In this document: positions 40,001 through 52,605 of the stretch, one piece after another | How the letters are laid out: every line of letters starts with the position of its first letter | How positions within the stretch are numbered: position 1 is the first letter of the stretch | Assembly (NCBI GenBank): GCA_030142905.1 | Contig: JASJOG010000081.1 | Coordinates: 620,001 to 684,000, forward strand | Direction of reading: 5' to 3' | Origin: Heliopora coerulea | Taxonomy: Eukaryota; Cnidaria; Anthozoa; Scleralcyonacea; Helioporidae | Length of the DNA: 64,000 bases | Translations under genes and position numbers: made by a program | The notes under the pieces: model-generated | What the model was told of the DNA's origin: nothing | Database searches by the model: none | Seen by the model: only the letters and a program-made list of their open reading frames with translations

Positions 40001-42410
40001 GGTAGATATGACCGCACAGGAGGAGAGTTAACCGGGGAAACAGTCTGGAGGGGTGGACCTGCCAATGAACTGGTAAACTAAATAGTTGTGACTGCTTGCT
40101 TCTTATGTTTGGAAATTTTCGGATTTCAGATTGTCCTTAAGCAAAATACTTAGGGAGCATATTGCTTTATTTATTTATTTTTACATTTACCAATGTCTTT
40201 TCCAATTGTTTCCACAAAAGAAAAGAGCGCATAGTCACTGAATTGCATGCTCGCTGATCTGAATTGGATGAAGATGAGATGACTTGACCGGCAATCTAAG
40301 CTAACTCAAAGATACCTTAACTAAGGGAATAATGAAAAATAAGAGCGTTATTCCGGATATCTCAATATAAGACGAAAACGAGTCACCTTTTTAAAATCAT
40401 AATCAAGCCACAAATTGGTGAACCGGTAAATTATTGATACCATAAATATATATAGTCATATAAGAATTAGAGGACGTCATACCACATCAATGAGTTGATG
40501 GTAAGTGAGTCCAATTCGAACTACTATTGTGTCTTCCCTCCGTTTAATTGGGCGAACGTAAGGGTCATGGTACTTGTTAAAGATGTGGTCGATAATGTTC
40601 TGTTCTTGACTTGTCACAACGTTTTCTAGAAGGAAAGTAATGCCGTTCTTTTATTTCTATTGCATATATGGTCGACTACACACAGTACCGAGAACATTTA
40701 TACACTATACCTATCCGATGCCTATATATTCACACTAAATATACTTATACAGTCCCCATAAATGTTCTTAGAAAACAGCCTTGAACAGTAATTACTAATT
40801 CCTGTCAGTTAAAACGGTTTGGAGTGGAATATTAGTTCCTGTAATTCTTATCAATTGATTTAATTCTCATTAATGATTTGTAACGTACCACTTCAGATGA
40901 AAAATTTTTAACATCAACTGATGGTGTTTATACTGCCTAAACCAAAGACGTTCTTTCCAAAGTCTGATATTGTGATATCTCCGTAAACATACGTAAAATC
41001 CCCCAGAAATTTTCACGTAAAGTCTAGTCTTAATCACGCTTGGCTAGGTGGCTTGCTGTCTATAATTTCTTGTCTTTGTTCACTTCAAGGGCGTCGGAAC
41101 GACAAAAAAGGGGGGGGCGGCGAGGTCGCCAGTGGCGGCCAACCGTAACAAAAGTTGGGATGGACAGAGCGAGCTCCCAAGGCGTGATAAATTTCCAGAA
41201 GGTCCAGAGGCATGCTTCCTAGGAAAATTTTGAAATCTAGAGCCTCTAAAATGCCATTTCCTGTATTTATAGAATTGTTAAGATTAGAAAGCGTCATATA
41301 AAATACTCAGAAAACAACACTTCCGGAAGTTGAATACATTTGTCTAATTTGGTGATCATAAGTTTGTAGTTTCATAGTACTAGCCAGGTAAAGAGTGGGG
41401 GGCACACATCCTCATGCCCCGAACCAAAAGAAGTGGGGTTCCAAAGGCCCCCTGCCCCCGCTTCCGACGCCCCTGGTTCACTTAACGAGAAATGACGGTA
41501 AGGAAAAAGCGGAACAAATAAGCTCTTTATCTCTCTACAATGATGTAGAATCCGCCGGCGAAATGTGCGGAACCAAGAAACAACACGAAATCCTTCATTG
41601 TGTACTTACTTTTTGTCCCGAACATTCGAGCCTTGTGTAGAAGTGAAAATAAGCCTCATGAAATTGTATCAATAGCACCTGGGAGGAGTGGTTTACGACC
41701 AAAATAAGCCCAGCTAACTTATGCCACAAAAATACTCGTAGAAATGCGTAGGTCGCTATTATTTAATCCGGAACATGTATAAACTACATATTTTTTTCTC
41801 GTATAAAGGAGCCTATTATTTCCTATTGTTCTTATAAATTATCTATCTAAAGGTCGGTTTTTATTACTAGCTAAATTTTGAAATTTACAGTATATGTTGG
41901 AAGTATGAGAGCTTGGAAATATCATGAGATGATAGATGAACGATCGTCAAACTTTATCCTCAGAAAAACGATTTCTGAGCTCCAGACAGGGACCGAAGCC
42001 GCAACCTTCTGATGACCGGTGAGACGCTATTAGAGCGTCTGGGGCTCAAAAATCGTTTTCCTGAGGATAGAGTTGGACGATCGTTCTTCCATCATCTCGT
42101 AGCTACATTTTGTCGGAGTATCTTTACGTAAGAGGTGGTCAGAAAGCGGTAAGCCCATGTACACTATACGATTTTGGCGTATGAATCTTCTAGATTTCTA
42201 ATTGCCCTAATATCTTTAAGATCATTTTTAAAAACAGTTTTCAGATTTTTAATTTTTATCAGAAAACCACTGTAAGTGGAGTGCAAATTGGTGAACGCTT
42301 CTTAGTATTTTATCTTTTATATTTGTTGAAGGAAGTAGACGAATCTTACCAAATAACTGTGTAAACGTCAACAAAAAAGCTTGATAAACATTAAATTGCC
42401 TTTCGTTCAT
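36170..42410 (-). CDS. Receptor gene C: nicotinic acetylcholine receptor-like alpha-type subunit
   Basis: Cys-loop channel subunit. Exons in order: 42350-42410 (probable), 40483-40625, 39659-39703, 39274-39383, 38823-38967, 38158-38413, 37816-37988 and 36170-37081, giving 614 residues. Loop D is SSIWIRQ, loop A WKPDLYLYNN, Cys loop CKINVEHFPFDEQFC, loop B GSWTYDT and loop C KYPCCEEPYADLTY. M1 is FYYINLIIPCFVIT. M2 after GER is ITLVITNLLSMIVFLLLVAD, a standard cation pore with 9' Leu but Asp at 20'. It has the longest cytoplasmic loop of the three. Exons 3, 4, 5, 6 and 7 equal those of gene A in length. Only exon 1 is uncertain: it was chosen for its ATG, 61-nt length, phase 1 and GTAAGA donor. 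Confidence 0.87.
38564..38664. mobile_element. TTAA-flanked MITE, copy 1 (piggyBac-like)
   Basis: TTAA then CCCTTTCAGGTCC at the left and GGACAGGAAAGGG then TTAA at the right, 101 bp in all. Centre includes ACGATTTTACTCCTCAAGGG. TTAA targets with CCC-starting inverted ends are typical of piggyBac relatives. It lies in an intron of gene C. Confidence 0.7.
39773..39873. mobile_element. TTAA-flanked MITE, copy 2
   Basis: Same family: TTAACCCTTTCCAACGG start, internal CTTGATGAGCAAAATCG, degenerate right end GGGAAGAAGTTAA. It lies in the second intron of gene C. Confidence 0.6.
41086..41475. mobile_element. hAT-like MITE
   Basis: Perfect 8-bp direct repeats GTTCACTT (41078-41085 and 41476-41483) flank inverted ends CAAGGGCGTCGGAACG and CTTCCGACGCCCCTG. 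An 8-bp duplication with CA-G-rich ends is the hAT signature. It is 390 bp and GC-rich, with no transposase. It sits in the first intron of gene C. Confidence 0.8.
41922..42103. repeat. Foldback with tRNA-like core
   Basis: Arms near 41922-41985 and 42050-42103 are inverted (GAACGATCGTC, CCTCAG-AAAACGAT). Between them the minus strand reads a tRNA-like segment with CACCGGTCATCAGAAGG and a damaged B box GGCTTCGGTCC. It resembles the SINE pair at 6407-6836, with one partner truncated. Confidence 0.65.
42350..42410 (-). CDS. Probable first exon (signal peptide) of gene C
   Basis: ATG at 42410, reading MNERQFNVYQAFLLTFTQLF, then donor TTTG|GTAAGA. It ends in phase 1, which joins correctly to exon 2 at 40625, and its 61-nt length equals exon 1 of gene B. 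The hydrophobic core is modest, so a different first exon is possible. Confidence 0.6.
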
Positions 42411-44998
42411 CTTCACTCTGCTGTCTGCTTCCTTACCATGCGGCAAACGTCGAGGCACAAATTGCTGGGGTGCGCAGGTATAGATTGGGTTGACAGTGAC
42501 AAGTAAATATTTTACAATCGCTATCGCTAGGCAACCTTCAGATACCAAGCCTATGTTCAAATGTTACACAACAGGGGACTGAAGTGACTGAATATTCACC
42601 AGAACTAAGATTTTGGCTTTACCTGCAATTATATTCCATGAACGAGCACCTAGAAAAATTCTATTATGATTTAAAGAGTTTGGATTAAGTGAGTAGTTGT
42701 GACAGAGGAATTCTAGACAAAGTTGGCTCTCGACAAGGTTGATTGCTTGGTGACAACTGTTGAACAATTGCCCTCTCACCAACACAGCGCACCTTGGTTT
42801 TATACTGTAATTAATTGTTCGTATCTTGTTGCGTTAAATGTTGTTCAGATTATCAAAGAAAGGTTTGTGTCGTACCGATTTAGTCAAATTTATTGGGTAT
42901 ATCAACATTCTTCTGATTAATAATCTGAAAGGTTATACAAGGTCAAATTTGGTAAACTAGACAGATAAATCAGCTTTATCATCAGTGTTTGTTTTGTCGT
43001 ACTACGCCACTATTATAGTGGACAAAGAGGTCGGGCATTAAGACTTTCACATATAACAATTTGAGTAACGTTTCAAATCATTGGCCAGTACAAAGCAGCT
43101 TCACACTAAACGAATAGTAACCTGAAAATTTATTATATTTTACGAAAGCAATATTTCTGTTAAACCAACCAAAGCTTCAAGTAAAATCAAAAGTAATAGA
43201 AAAGTGAACAACAGACGTTTAGTGGTGATATAGGTATTAAGTGTTCTCGGTACGGAAATTGAATTAATGCATTGTGCTGCACAGTTACGTGAAGTCGACA
43301 TCCCACCAAGAGAAAAAGGTTGTATGCAAGAGAAATCTGCATGGTAAACATTAGTGTTGACAACATTCCTTACCTTGGGAAGTGGCAAAAGCGGTTAAAT
43401 ATATTAACAGAAGAAGCACGGTACCACGTACCATTTCATTTGATGTCTTTTGTCACTGAATGGGAAAACAGATGGGGAACAAGTAAGTGTCTACATAGCT
43501 CAAAAGGTAAAAATAATTTATAGGACATAATCATATGTCTGCAAAGTTTCTTGGTTTTCCAGTAAGACTGTGGTTTATTACCTGCGAAGTTATAAAGGAA
43601 AAGCGAAAGAAAATATGCTAGAATGAAACAAATAAGTATGCTGGCGAGCGGCAAAAGTTGCCTGAACTGATGAGGCATTGGCCTATACTAACAAGACAAT
43701 CTACCGAGTTATAAATAATAATGGGTGCAGTTGCATCTAGTCGGAAAAACATACCGAGATACCGTACCTTTTGATTCCAAAGTTGTATTGTTTCGGGTAA
43801 ACGTCTAAGCTAAGTAACGTACAAGAGAAGAGCAACAGCTAAATTGTTTAACAAGCAGACACTAACTATGTGTTTTATTTTGAAGAACAAAGACGAAAAA
43901 ATTTTTTAAATGACTTTTCGCAAACTGCCATCTTTCCATTAACAGGAACAATAACCTGTAACTACAAGAAAACAAAGGAGTGCCAGAAAATTCATAATGC
44001 ATTTTCATTCCTTAAGATTAACTTTTGTCTAGTCATTTGCATCCCGCAGCTTCATCTGGCAATTATTGCAATGTTGATGAAAATGAATACTGTTAAGAGA
44101 ATTCTGTTTTCAAGCAAATCTGTCTCATAAGTTATAAGCAACATTCGGCATCTGCAAACCACACCAGTGAAGAAAAGAATAGATAAGTGATTTATCAGGG
44201 CATATTTTGGAGGGAGTACGCAAATTAAGATCCAGCAGAGACCTTTCCGAAAAATGCAAAATTAATTCAGCGGGATTCTTGAAAAGGACTTTCGCGCTCC
44301 CGAGAATACATACGATAAAAAATTCTTCTCGCTTTGTCCGTCCGCCCTCGGATTAACCGGCTCATCCCGAATCGCAAGAGAATCGAAAAGGTTTGGCGTG
44401 TCTCAAGAAATTTAATTATTTGAAAAAGTTGCGATAGCTGATAATTTTTATGAAAAATTGACGTTCTAGAAAGTGGCCAAGAGATGTTTCAAATTGCTTC
44501 TTCAGACTATATTTCATTATTATTTCAAAAAGGGTACGAGCTTCTAAAGGCAAAATTTTTTGTTTTGTCTGGTAAACAAAGCATTCATAGTACAATATGA
44601 TCCGCGATTGCATTTTGAACTGTAAAATGTAAGCTTACAGATCAAAATACAAATCTCGATATAATTGGATTGCGGATGGGACCGAAAAAGTACCGGACGA
44701 AGGTGTAAGTCTGTAAGATGTCCAGTTTTCGTATCCCTTGGTATTACCAAATCATAAAACACAATGTTATTTTGTTGAAAGTTTTAAAATATCGATTATC
44801 GTGAGACTTTGCTAAATACCGAATTCATAAACGCACGTGCAATTCATCAATAATTTCATAGAGTCAATTTTATACCGTTAAAAACTAATGAATCATGTGC
44901 TTTGCCAGAGCTTTTAAATGTGTTCTTGACAACTTGGGATTGCGTTTTCTTTTATTTTCTTTACCTTCTTGCCATCACCTAACATAGATGAGCATACG

Positions 44999-45198
44999 CA
45001 GGGCCGCAACTAGAGGGGTGGTCACGATCCCTGCCCTTTTTGTGGGAAATTTTACATGTGCCCTTTTATTGACAGCTTTTCCCCCCATTTCTCAAAGCCA
45101 CGTAGATCTACTTCACTGAAAATGATCAAAATCGCTTTAACGATGCCTTGATACTACCATCCGACCCCTGTCCTTCAAAGTTCCTAGTTGCGCCCCTG
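44999..45198. mobile_element. 200-bp MITE with 5-bp target duplication
   Basis: Inverted ends CAGGGCCGCAACTAG and CTAGTTGCGCCCCTG, flanked by ATACG on both sides (44994-44998 and 45199-45203). Non-coding. CAGGG/CCCTG ends are common to several cut-and-paste families, so I do not assign one. Confidence 0.78.
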
Positions 45199-45298
45199 AT
45201 ACGCTGATTTCTTTTTCGAGGTAACCAACTTTACTGCGAAATTTTGTGGTTTGTTTTTTACCCTGTTTTCGTATGACGTATGAAACTGGGAACAAGTC

Positions 45299-45407
45299 TT
45301 AATCCTTTCCCGGCATGATGTCTCCCCTTGACGAGTAAAATAGCCTAGCGTTGCCCACACAAAAAATTTTTTGAAGACTGATATCGACCGTGGCGGGAAA
45401 GAGTTAA
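45299..45407. mobile_element. TTAA-flanked MITE, copy 3
   Basis: TTAATCCTTTCCCGG start, internal CCCCTTGACGAGTAAAAT, end GGCGGGAAAGAGTTAA. 109 bp, lying just right of the 200-bp MITE. Confidence 0.65.
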
Positions 45408-46337
45408 ATCTGCAAAGAGCGCTGGAAGAGAACAGTAAGATGGCGGTCATGTGCTTCACGATTTTGACTGCTGGCCATAAGGAATGCGCCAATCAGTCAT
45501 ATTGATATCAATGGATCAAATTGGAATTCACGTTAGACATTGGTCTAAACCACTGTGAACCATTTGGATATAGTTTTTGTTCCTGATGCCACTAGCAGGG
45601 AAAAGCGTCGTACTTAATTTCGACTGGATGTACTGTAATATACTGTAGCCATTAGTACATGCATTGTATGCTTTCAACGATGTTATGCAAAACAAATTTG
45701 AACCATCATTTCCAGTGTAAATAACATAGCATAAAGGATTGACCCCTGCCATCTTTTTTCCTAGTTTTATTTATTTATTTATAAGAATATATTTTTACAG
45801 GATATCGCTTCGGTTATAAATAAACTGCTATCACTGCGAGTCCTGCATATAAAAGTAAAATGTCCAAGTGATATACTACGATAATAATATTTAAAATAAA
45901 AAATATAACAGTATTATATATTACCGTTGAATCTATTAAAAATACGTCCTCCTTCATAAAAGAAGGCGCGTTTGGTTGATTCAAGCCTTACTTTGTCCAG
46001 AACTAAATTTCCACTGTTTCTGGTATTGTAATTATGAACATTACATCGCCTAGCTTTAAAATAACTGTCAAAATAGACTGGAGTTTTTGATCAAGGTGTG
46101 TTATAAACATCGTTTGTAAACCCTATGTAGCAAATAGGCCAAAACGCTCGAAGGAAAATTTTTGTTACGTCAAGTGACCTCATCAAAGGGAAAGGACGTT
46201 TTTTCCGATTATGTTGTTTTTAGGGCACTTTTTAATTGCTCAAGCTGTATTATTAAGCACGTGTCTTGATCAGGGAACTCGCTTTTTGACACTTAAACCT
46301 CCCGCACTCATATCCCTTGTGATTAACCCTAGTTCCT

Positions 46338-46425
46338 TTAACCCTTTCCTGTCCAAGAGGTCTTCCCTTCACGAGTAAAATCATCTGGCATTAACCAGTC
46401 TAAAATACAGACCCGAAAAGATTAA
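46338..46425. mobile_element. TTAA-flanked MITE, copy 4
   Basis: TTAACCCTTTCCTGTCCAAG start, internal CCCTTCACGAGTAAAATC, degenerate right end CCCGAAAAGATTAA. Confidence 0.62.
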
Positions 46426-48271
46426 AGGAAAACAATATTGGATCATTTTATCAGTTCAATATTTATTCATGGTTGCCTTGCTTATATAAATTAGTTGGTA
46501 ACTCACGCCATGCATTTTACCATAGCGCATTTGAACTGAAGTCAAGATGTGTACTGGTGTGAAATACCTTAATTGTAGAGATACTCTGAACGCATACGTG
46601 TCGCTTCTTAACCAACAAACTCAATTGAGATGTCAAAGTTCATTTTTCAAATATGAAGGGAACGTAGTAAACCAGTGTCTTCAAATGAAAGTTTGTTGCG
46701 CCTTGATTGGAGGGGATAGTCGATATACCGTTTTCCCGATCAATTTCAATCCAATAAATTATTTTTCAATGCTGGGCACTTCGCCCTGGACGACATCTTA
46801 AAATTGACTTCTGGTGTTAGTCCCAGCTTTTCTTTGCTCATTTATTCTGCGCGCGATGGTTTAGACGGTTTGTGGTGCATGCCAGTTTACATGAGCTGTG
46901 ATGAAACTTGATCTGGGGAAAAAACTTTGCGTTAGCACTTATTCCAGGTTGAACTAACCAAATTTCAAACGAATTTGTAAAATATTAATGATAGAGCTAA
47001 TTTGTACAATTTACCCCGATTTAAAAATGATTTTTAAATAAAGTTGAAACATCTTCGCAATTATTTCCGCCTCTAGATGTATTCTTGAAATCTTGAGTTT
47101 TCAAGATTTCACTATTTTTCGGTATTTCCTTCATCGTTTACTTTTTGAAACTGTCTGCCGGCACTGGACTTTGAATAATTGAAAGAGTAAGCTTTAAACC
47201 TGGCAACGTATACTTTTAAAACAACTGAGGCGGTAAAATACCTCCCGTGTAGATTCGATATTGGAAAAAACCTCAGATATATCAAGAGGATTGCAGTAAT
47301 GGAATTAAAATTACTTCACAAATGCGGAAGAGATGTTGTTTTAAGACTAACTCATTATCAGTGGCGTAGCTAGGAAATATCTTGTGGGGCCCCTTGATCG
47401 ACCCTTAGAAAGCTTGAGGGGGCGGGGTGTGCACAATCTAGTTTAAACTTTGGAGTGCACACCAAACACTTAAATATGTCACCTTGCGCGTCCGCAGTTA
47501 CGAATACGTCAACTTTATAGGGGTTGAGATTACGTTACTCTACCAGTTGGGTGGCCATATGGGGTGGCCAAGTAGTATTTTAGGGGGCAGGGCACCCAAA
47601 GTAGTTACTCAAATGTATGTTCTACTTATAATTTTTAACAACAGAACAGCAAAACTGGTATCTTAGTGATTTTATTAAAGACTAGTTTTAATTTGCTTTC
47701 TTACATGTCCTTGTCATATAGTTGCTTTACATTTTGCTTTTGAGAAACCATTTACAAAGTTTCGGATCGAATTGAACTGAGAACATAAATAGATTAAAAT
47801 TGAACTGAGAAAATAGTGAATTGGAAAATCAAGCCAACAAATCACTGCTGAAGAGCAACGTCACGTTTTCTTAAGAAGGCTTTCGTAGTCCCGCTTATCC
47901 TTCAAGTAACAAGTGTTTGCACAATCCCTATTACAGGTGCAAACGACATTTAAACCAGTCCGAACATCAGCATTTTCTCGTCAGATTCGTTATAGTATAA
48001 TTCTGCCACGGATCCAGCTTTGTAAAAGTTTGTTTTCGTGAGATCTTCTCAAAAGGAAAGATCAACTTAATATCTCCACAGGGTCTTGAGAATATTTTGT
48101 TGTAAACCCTTGCAATGAAACACTCGCTCTGCACTCTGATCGTCGTTTAAAAATAACAAATGACTTGCTTGTCGTTCCCTAGTCGTTGGTTTGCTTGTTT
48201 TTTATCACATGAACCCTTTTCTTATAAAACCTAGTCTAGTTGCTTCTCCTATTTCAGAACACGTTTCTTTC

Positions 48272-48295
48272 CTGACGAAGGGCCTTTGCTCGAAA
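48272..48295 (+). ncRNA. Hammerhead-ribozyme-like core, orphan
   Basis: CTGACGA, then GGGC-CTTT-GCTC (4-bp stem with one G-T pair), then GAAACGC. Both catalytic boxes are intact. No Penelope coding fragment was found nearby, so it may be a solo terminal-repeat remnant. Confidence 0.45.
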
Positions 48296-51200
48296 CGCTC
48301 ATATTCTTTGAGATCAGTTACGGCAGTTATCCAAACTAAATTGGCAAAATATTGTTTACACAGTCGAGGTGGTTCGGGGGTGTCAACACGTCAATACACA
48401 TAGTAAAAATAGTTATTACATAGATCAGGTTGCTGCATTTCATCGCATGATCGTTTGGATCTTTCCATTTACATTACAAGGAGTTCGAGACGGGCATTTC
48501 AAGGAGGCCAACAGAATCCTTAACTACTCTCTCTACCTCAAAAATTCAGTTATCTTTTTATCTGACGTTCGACTAGATTGAAAGTCTTCTCAACGTAATT
48601 CAATAAAAATGAATTAATCGCATCTCGAATTTTAAACATCAGTAAGTCACATACATCAAATAAATACGATATTCTGAGAAGAAAAAGACTTATAAATTGT
48701 CCAAAATTATTCTTTTGGCAAACAAATGCCTCCTTTCTCAGTTTAGGCACCCTTTATTAGTAAAGAAAACAAACCAACGAAACTGCAGGATTCCACGTAG
48801 ATAATTCGCCCATTTTAAGAGAACACTTCGACAATATTGTTACGCTTTCGTGGTGATCGAGTGATCAATAGTGTTTAGGGTAATTCGTTTGATGTTATGA
48901 CAGCCACCGAGGAAATTTGAAACGTGTATTTCGTATCAACTACCCACCTGGAAAAAGCATCAAGAATGAGAAAGTAAACTACATAGTCTGGCACACGCAA
49001 CGGTAAAAATGACAATTGTCGTAAACCTGCATGACAATCACTATTGAAACACTACAAAGAAACAATATTTTGTGAACAACAGTGGCAGGAAAGGCGAGAC
49101 GCTGAAGCAAAAACCATATGCGAATGACTACATTTCATGACTCATGTTATGGTCCTACAACTCATTTACACCTAATTTACACCTTTTGCTGTTAATTACC
49201 AGGAAATATATTACCATTAACGCCAACCTTGAAGTCATTACACAAAAATATATTCATTTTATTCAATTAACATTCATTAGCATAGATACGCAACCATTCG
49301 CATCAAAGGGCATTCTATAGCGCCAACAGACGACCATTAACACCACTCTACTACATATTAGAGATAATAAAATTTCAATAACGTAAGAATCAAAATTTAA
49401 TAATCAAAACGTTAGGGAAATAGGAATATTGTTATATGATAAAAGGAACAATAGATGGATACCTAGAAATATGAAATTTATTCCTCGTGCTGCACAAGAT
49501 ATCTCACTCATTCACTTCGCTTGCTTCAACACTAGAAATAAATATCTAGTTTCCAGTACATCCAAGCATTATTCCATACTTAGTTCACGTGCAATATAAC
49601 ACCAGGGATGGCGCCAAAGAGTGCTACAGCCACCCGTCGGGGGACCTTAGCCCTTATGTCGGGGAAAATGAACAATTCGTCGCAGAATGATCACACATTT
49701 ATATACAAATTATGAGTACTCATTAATGATCTAGCTGAGAAAGGTCTAAAAATGAACTAATGCTGTTTCTAGTCAGCTGTTACGATTGTTTCTTGCTAAA
49801 AACAACATGACATTTACCACCTTCAAATCAGGAAATTATCTACGAGGCGTGGTCCAGGCCCCGTTGGTTTAGCCTTTAATCGGGGAGGTCGGCTCCTGCG
49901 TGCGGGAATTCCTGCCACTTCCCTTGTATAACACATGTGACATCCAACCATGACGATTGGTATACTTCTGTATTTTTTAAAGGCTATCTACTGTCCAATG
50001 GGATTAAGTTGCAACACGTAAGCAGATTAGGGATCTTACAAACAATAATGGACGACGTGACCCCTTAGATCCGCAGGATTAGACCTTCTTGCTACTGCAA
50101 CTGTTAAAGAGGGAAAAGAATTAACGACAGTTAGCGAGGGCTTTGATCTTCCACTGTTAAAGTGCCTTCAGCCTAACAGCTAAACGTTTTAAAATTAAAA
50201 CTAATTTTAATCTGTAAACACGTAACCCTGAAAAATGTTCAGTATGAACTGTATAAACAAAAACATTTGACTATTTAACATTTCAGAAGAATATAAAACA
50301 TTTTTATCTTGTTATTTCGTGATACGTTAATACGTTGACGATCTTCGTGATGCCAACATAGCTTATATGGGTTAGATTTTTATTAAGGTTAGAATAATCC
50401 CGTTTTTCCGATCACAGGACAACGGTCTGTCTGATTTCTCAATTTTGACTTATTTTTTGCAACTACTAATGAGGCATAAACGTTTGGTAAAAAAGAGAAT
50501 TTAACCGTTTAAAGCAGTGGCGAACGAAGGTGCATTCTGCAGCACGATTTATGGCTGATCAAAATTTTGCTCAAGGGAAAACATTACTAGATTAAGTGAT
50601 AAAACAATACCAAACAAGATTAACTTACCTGTCCTCTGTCCTCGCAACGTTATCCCGTAGGAAGGTATCTGAAATTCTAGCAAAGCAGTATTTTAATCTA
50701 AGATAAAACATACTCCTAATATCATAGTCATCTTGAAAACTTATATTTCTTCAAATTGTCGGCTGGCGTTGGATTTTAGTATTTTAATCATTTGCCATCT
50801 TTTCGTTGACGCTTTAAGAGGCACTTTCTTCTGTTAGAAGGCAATTTTATTCTGCGATTTATATGGGGATGTCTGGGTACAGCTAAATTGCTGTCTGATA
50901 AAATTTCAATGATGTCACATCGAAAAGGCTGGGTTATGTTTTCGTCTGTGTTTTCCTTCGTGCTTTTCTTGATCTTCACTCACAATGCACAAAACAAGTT
51001 GTTTTTTCCCTCAGCATTCAACAAAGCGGAATAAACTTTCATGCCAAGTTAATACTGATGACTTCATTGATTTATGTGGCCCCAGAGAGGACGAATACTC
51101 TGCGTCCTCGGTTTTAGGCAAGCTATGGTGCAAGCTTTGTCACAATTCAGTTGGCCAATCCTCGCCGGAAGACATGTTACTGTACTTGTGCTAAAAAAAA

Positions 51201-51316
51201 TGCATAAGAATCACTTGCCACTTCGTTAAAATAGTTTGTACTAATTTCTACGAAATTTAAAGTTTGAAAAAGCCGCCGATCTACAATCATCCAACCTAGC
51301 CATAACCCTGTTACCT

Positions 51317-51415
51317 TTAACTCTATTCGGTACGTAACCGACTTTTTAAAGTTACTTTGGCTAACATCGGGCGATTTTACTCGCAAAGGGGCGGCGTCTC
51401 GAACTAAAGAGTTAA
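51317..51415. mobile_element. TTAA-flanked MITE, copy 5
   Basis: TTAACTCTATTCGGTACG start and CGAACTAAAGAGTTAA end. Internal GGCGATTTTACTCGC... matches the family core GATTTTACTC. Most diverged copy. Confidence 0.55.
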
Positions 51416-52450
51416 GAATGCCTCAAATAATGCCCAAGAAAAAAGTTGAGAAATTCCCAGTTACTCACGTTTATTCGGTAACATTCCACACACACTTGGG
51501 TCGACCTAACACTTCCGCGATTTTTCCTCGACAGTTCACAATTTTCCACTTTCGCTCTTCCCCCTTATGCTCTCCGAAGGTCGATCTCGAATCAGAAACT
51601 TGGCCAAAAGGACCGAGCATACGCTCGGCATCACGACAAAGTTAGTCGAGACTGAGAAAAATCATGTAATTAACAAAAGGCAAATGAAAAACAGGAACAC
51701 TTTAAGAGATTTTTTGCAAGAGAAGTAACGGAGCAAGATATCAGATACTGTGGTTAACCGAGCGTGAGTTCTATGGGAAATGTCTCGTTTGAGGTTTTAG
51801 TAGAGACCGAGGACGAATGAGCGAAGATTTATTTGGAAAAAACCCCGAAGGCAAATGTCTTAAATAAACAGACCCAACAAGCAAAGTTAGTTAGAAATTT
51901 ATTAGATGGCTTTTTGAATTTTCAATTCTGCTTTTATTTCGGAAGGAGATAATTTACATTGCTTGCCTGTTTTTGCATGTAGCGTCTTCAGCGAGGATTC
52001 TTTCTGCTTCACCGCGATTGCGAGAAATGTCCGACGGAGAGATTAACTTACGTTGCAGAAGAAATCGCCGTTATCTTTCGAAAAACTGTTTTCAAACTCG
52101 GGATCATGCATGTTGATCAATCGACTAATCAACTCGAAAATGTTCCCGGTAAAAGTATACAGGTAGGCAGTGCAGCCAAAGTTATTTGAGTACAAGCTGG
52201 CAAATGAGGCAAACCATATAATAATGGTAAATGAAGGTAAGAAGTTATCTTACGATGCTCGAGCTGATAAATTGTACAAAAAGCCATCCCAACGTGTAGC
52301 TGTGTCACGGGAAATCAGATCATATTGACTTTTTGTGGCAACAAAGATAATTATTTTATAACTCCATGATTCGACCTTTTGCGAATTACGCGAATCTTGT
52401 ATGGACGATTTGTGATAAACAAAGCTTAAAGAGAGTATTACATTACAGTA

Positions 52451-52605
52451 CATGAAAGAGCTGCCAGAGCAATTTTTTTACAGAGCGACAGTCTCCCGCT
52501 GTTGATCTTCTTAACAAAGTGGCCGCGTTTCATAAAGATACTAACATTTGTAGATGTTCTGTTGTATTTAAGGTTTTGCATGAAAGTTTACCATCTTTAA
52601 TTTGA
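52451..52605 (+). pseudogene. LINE reverse transcriptase scrap (thumb region)
   Basis: HERAARAIFLQSDSLP in one frame continues after a frameshift as VDLLNKVAAFHKDTNICRC then SVVFKVLHESLPSLI. This layout (RAAR ... VFK-LH---P) is typical downstream of the palm in CR1/L2-like retrotransposons. Short and broken. Confidence 0.5.

Noticed and set aside
43166..43301. Alternative first exon for gene C (ATG at 43301, hydrophobic LLFTFLLLLILLEALV)
   Set aside because: The phase fits, but the donor (G|GTTTAA) is weak and the N-terminal leader before the hydrophobic core is long. The 42350-42410 exon has a stronger donor and the same size as in gene B.
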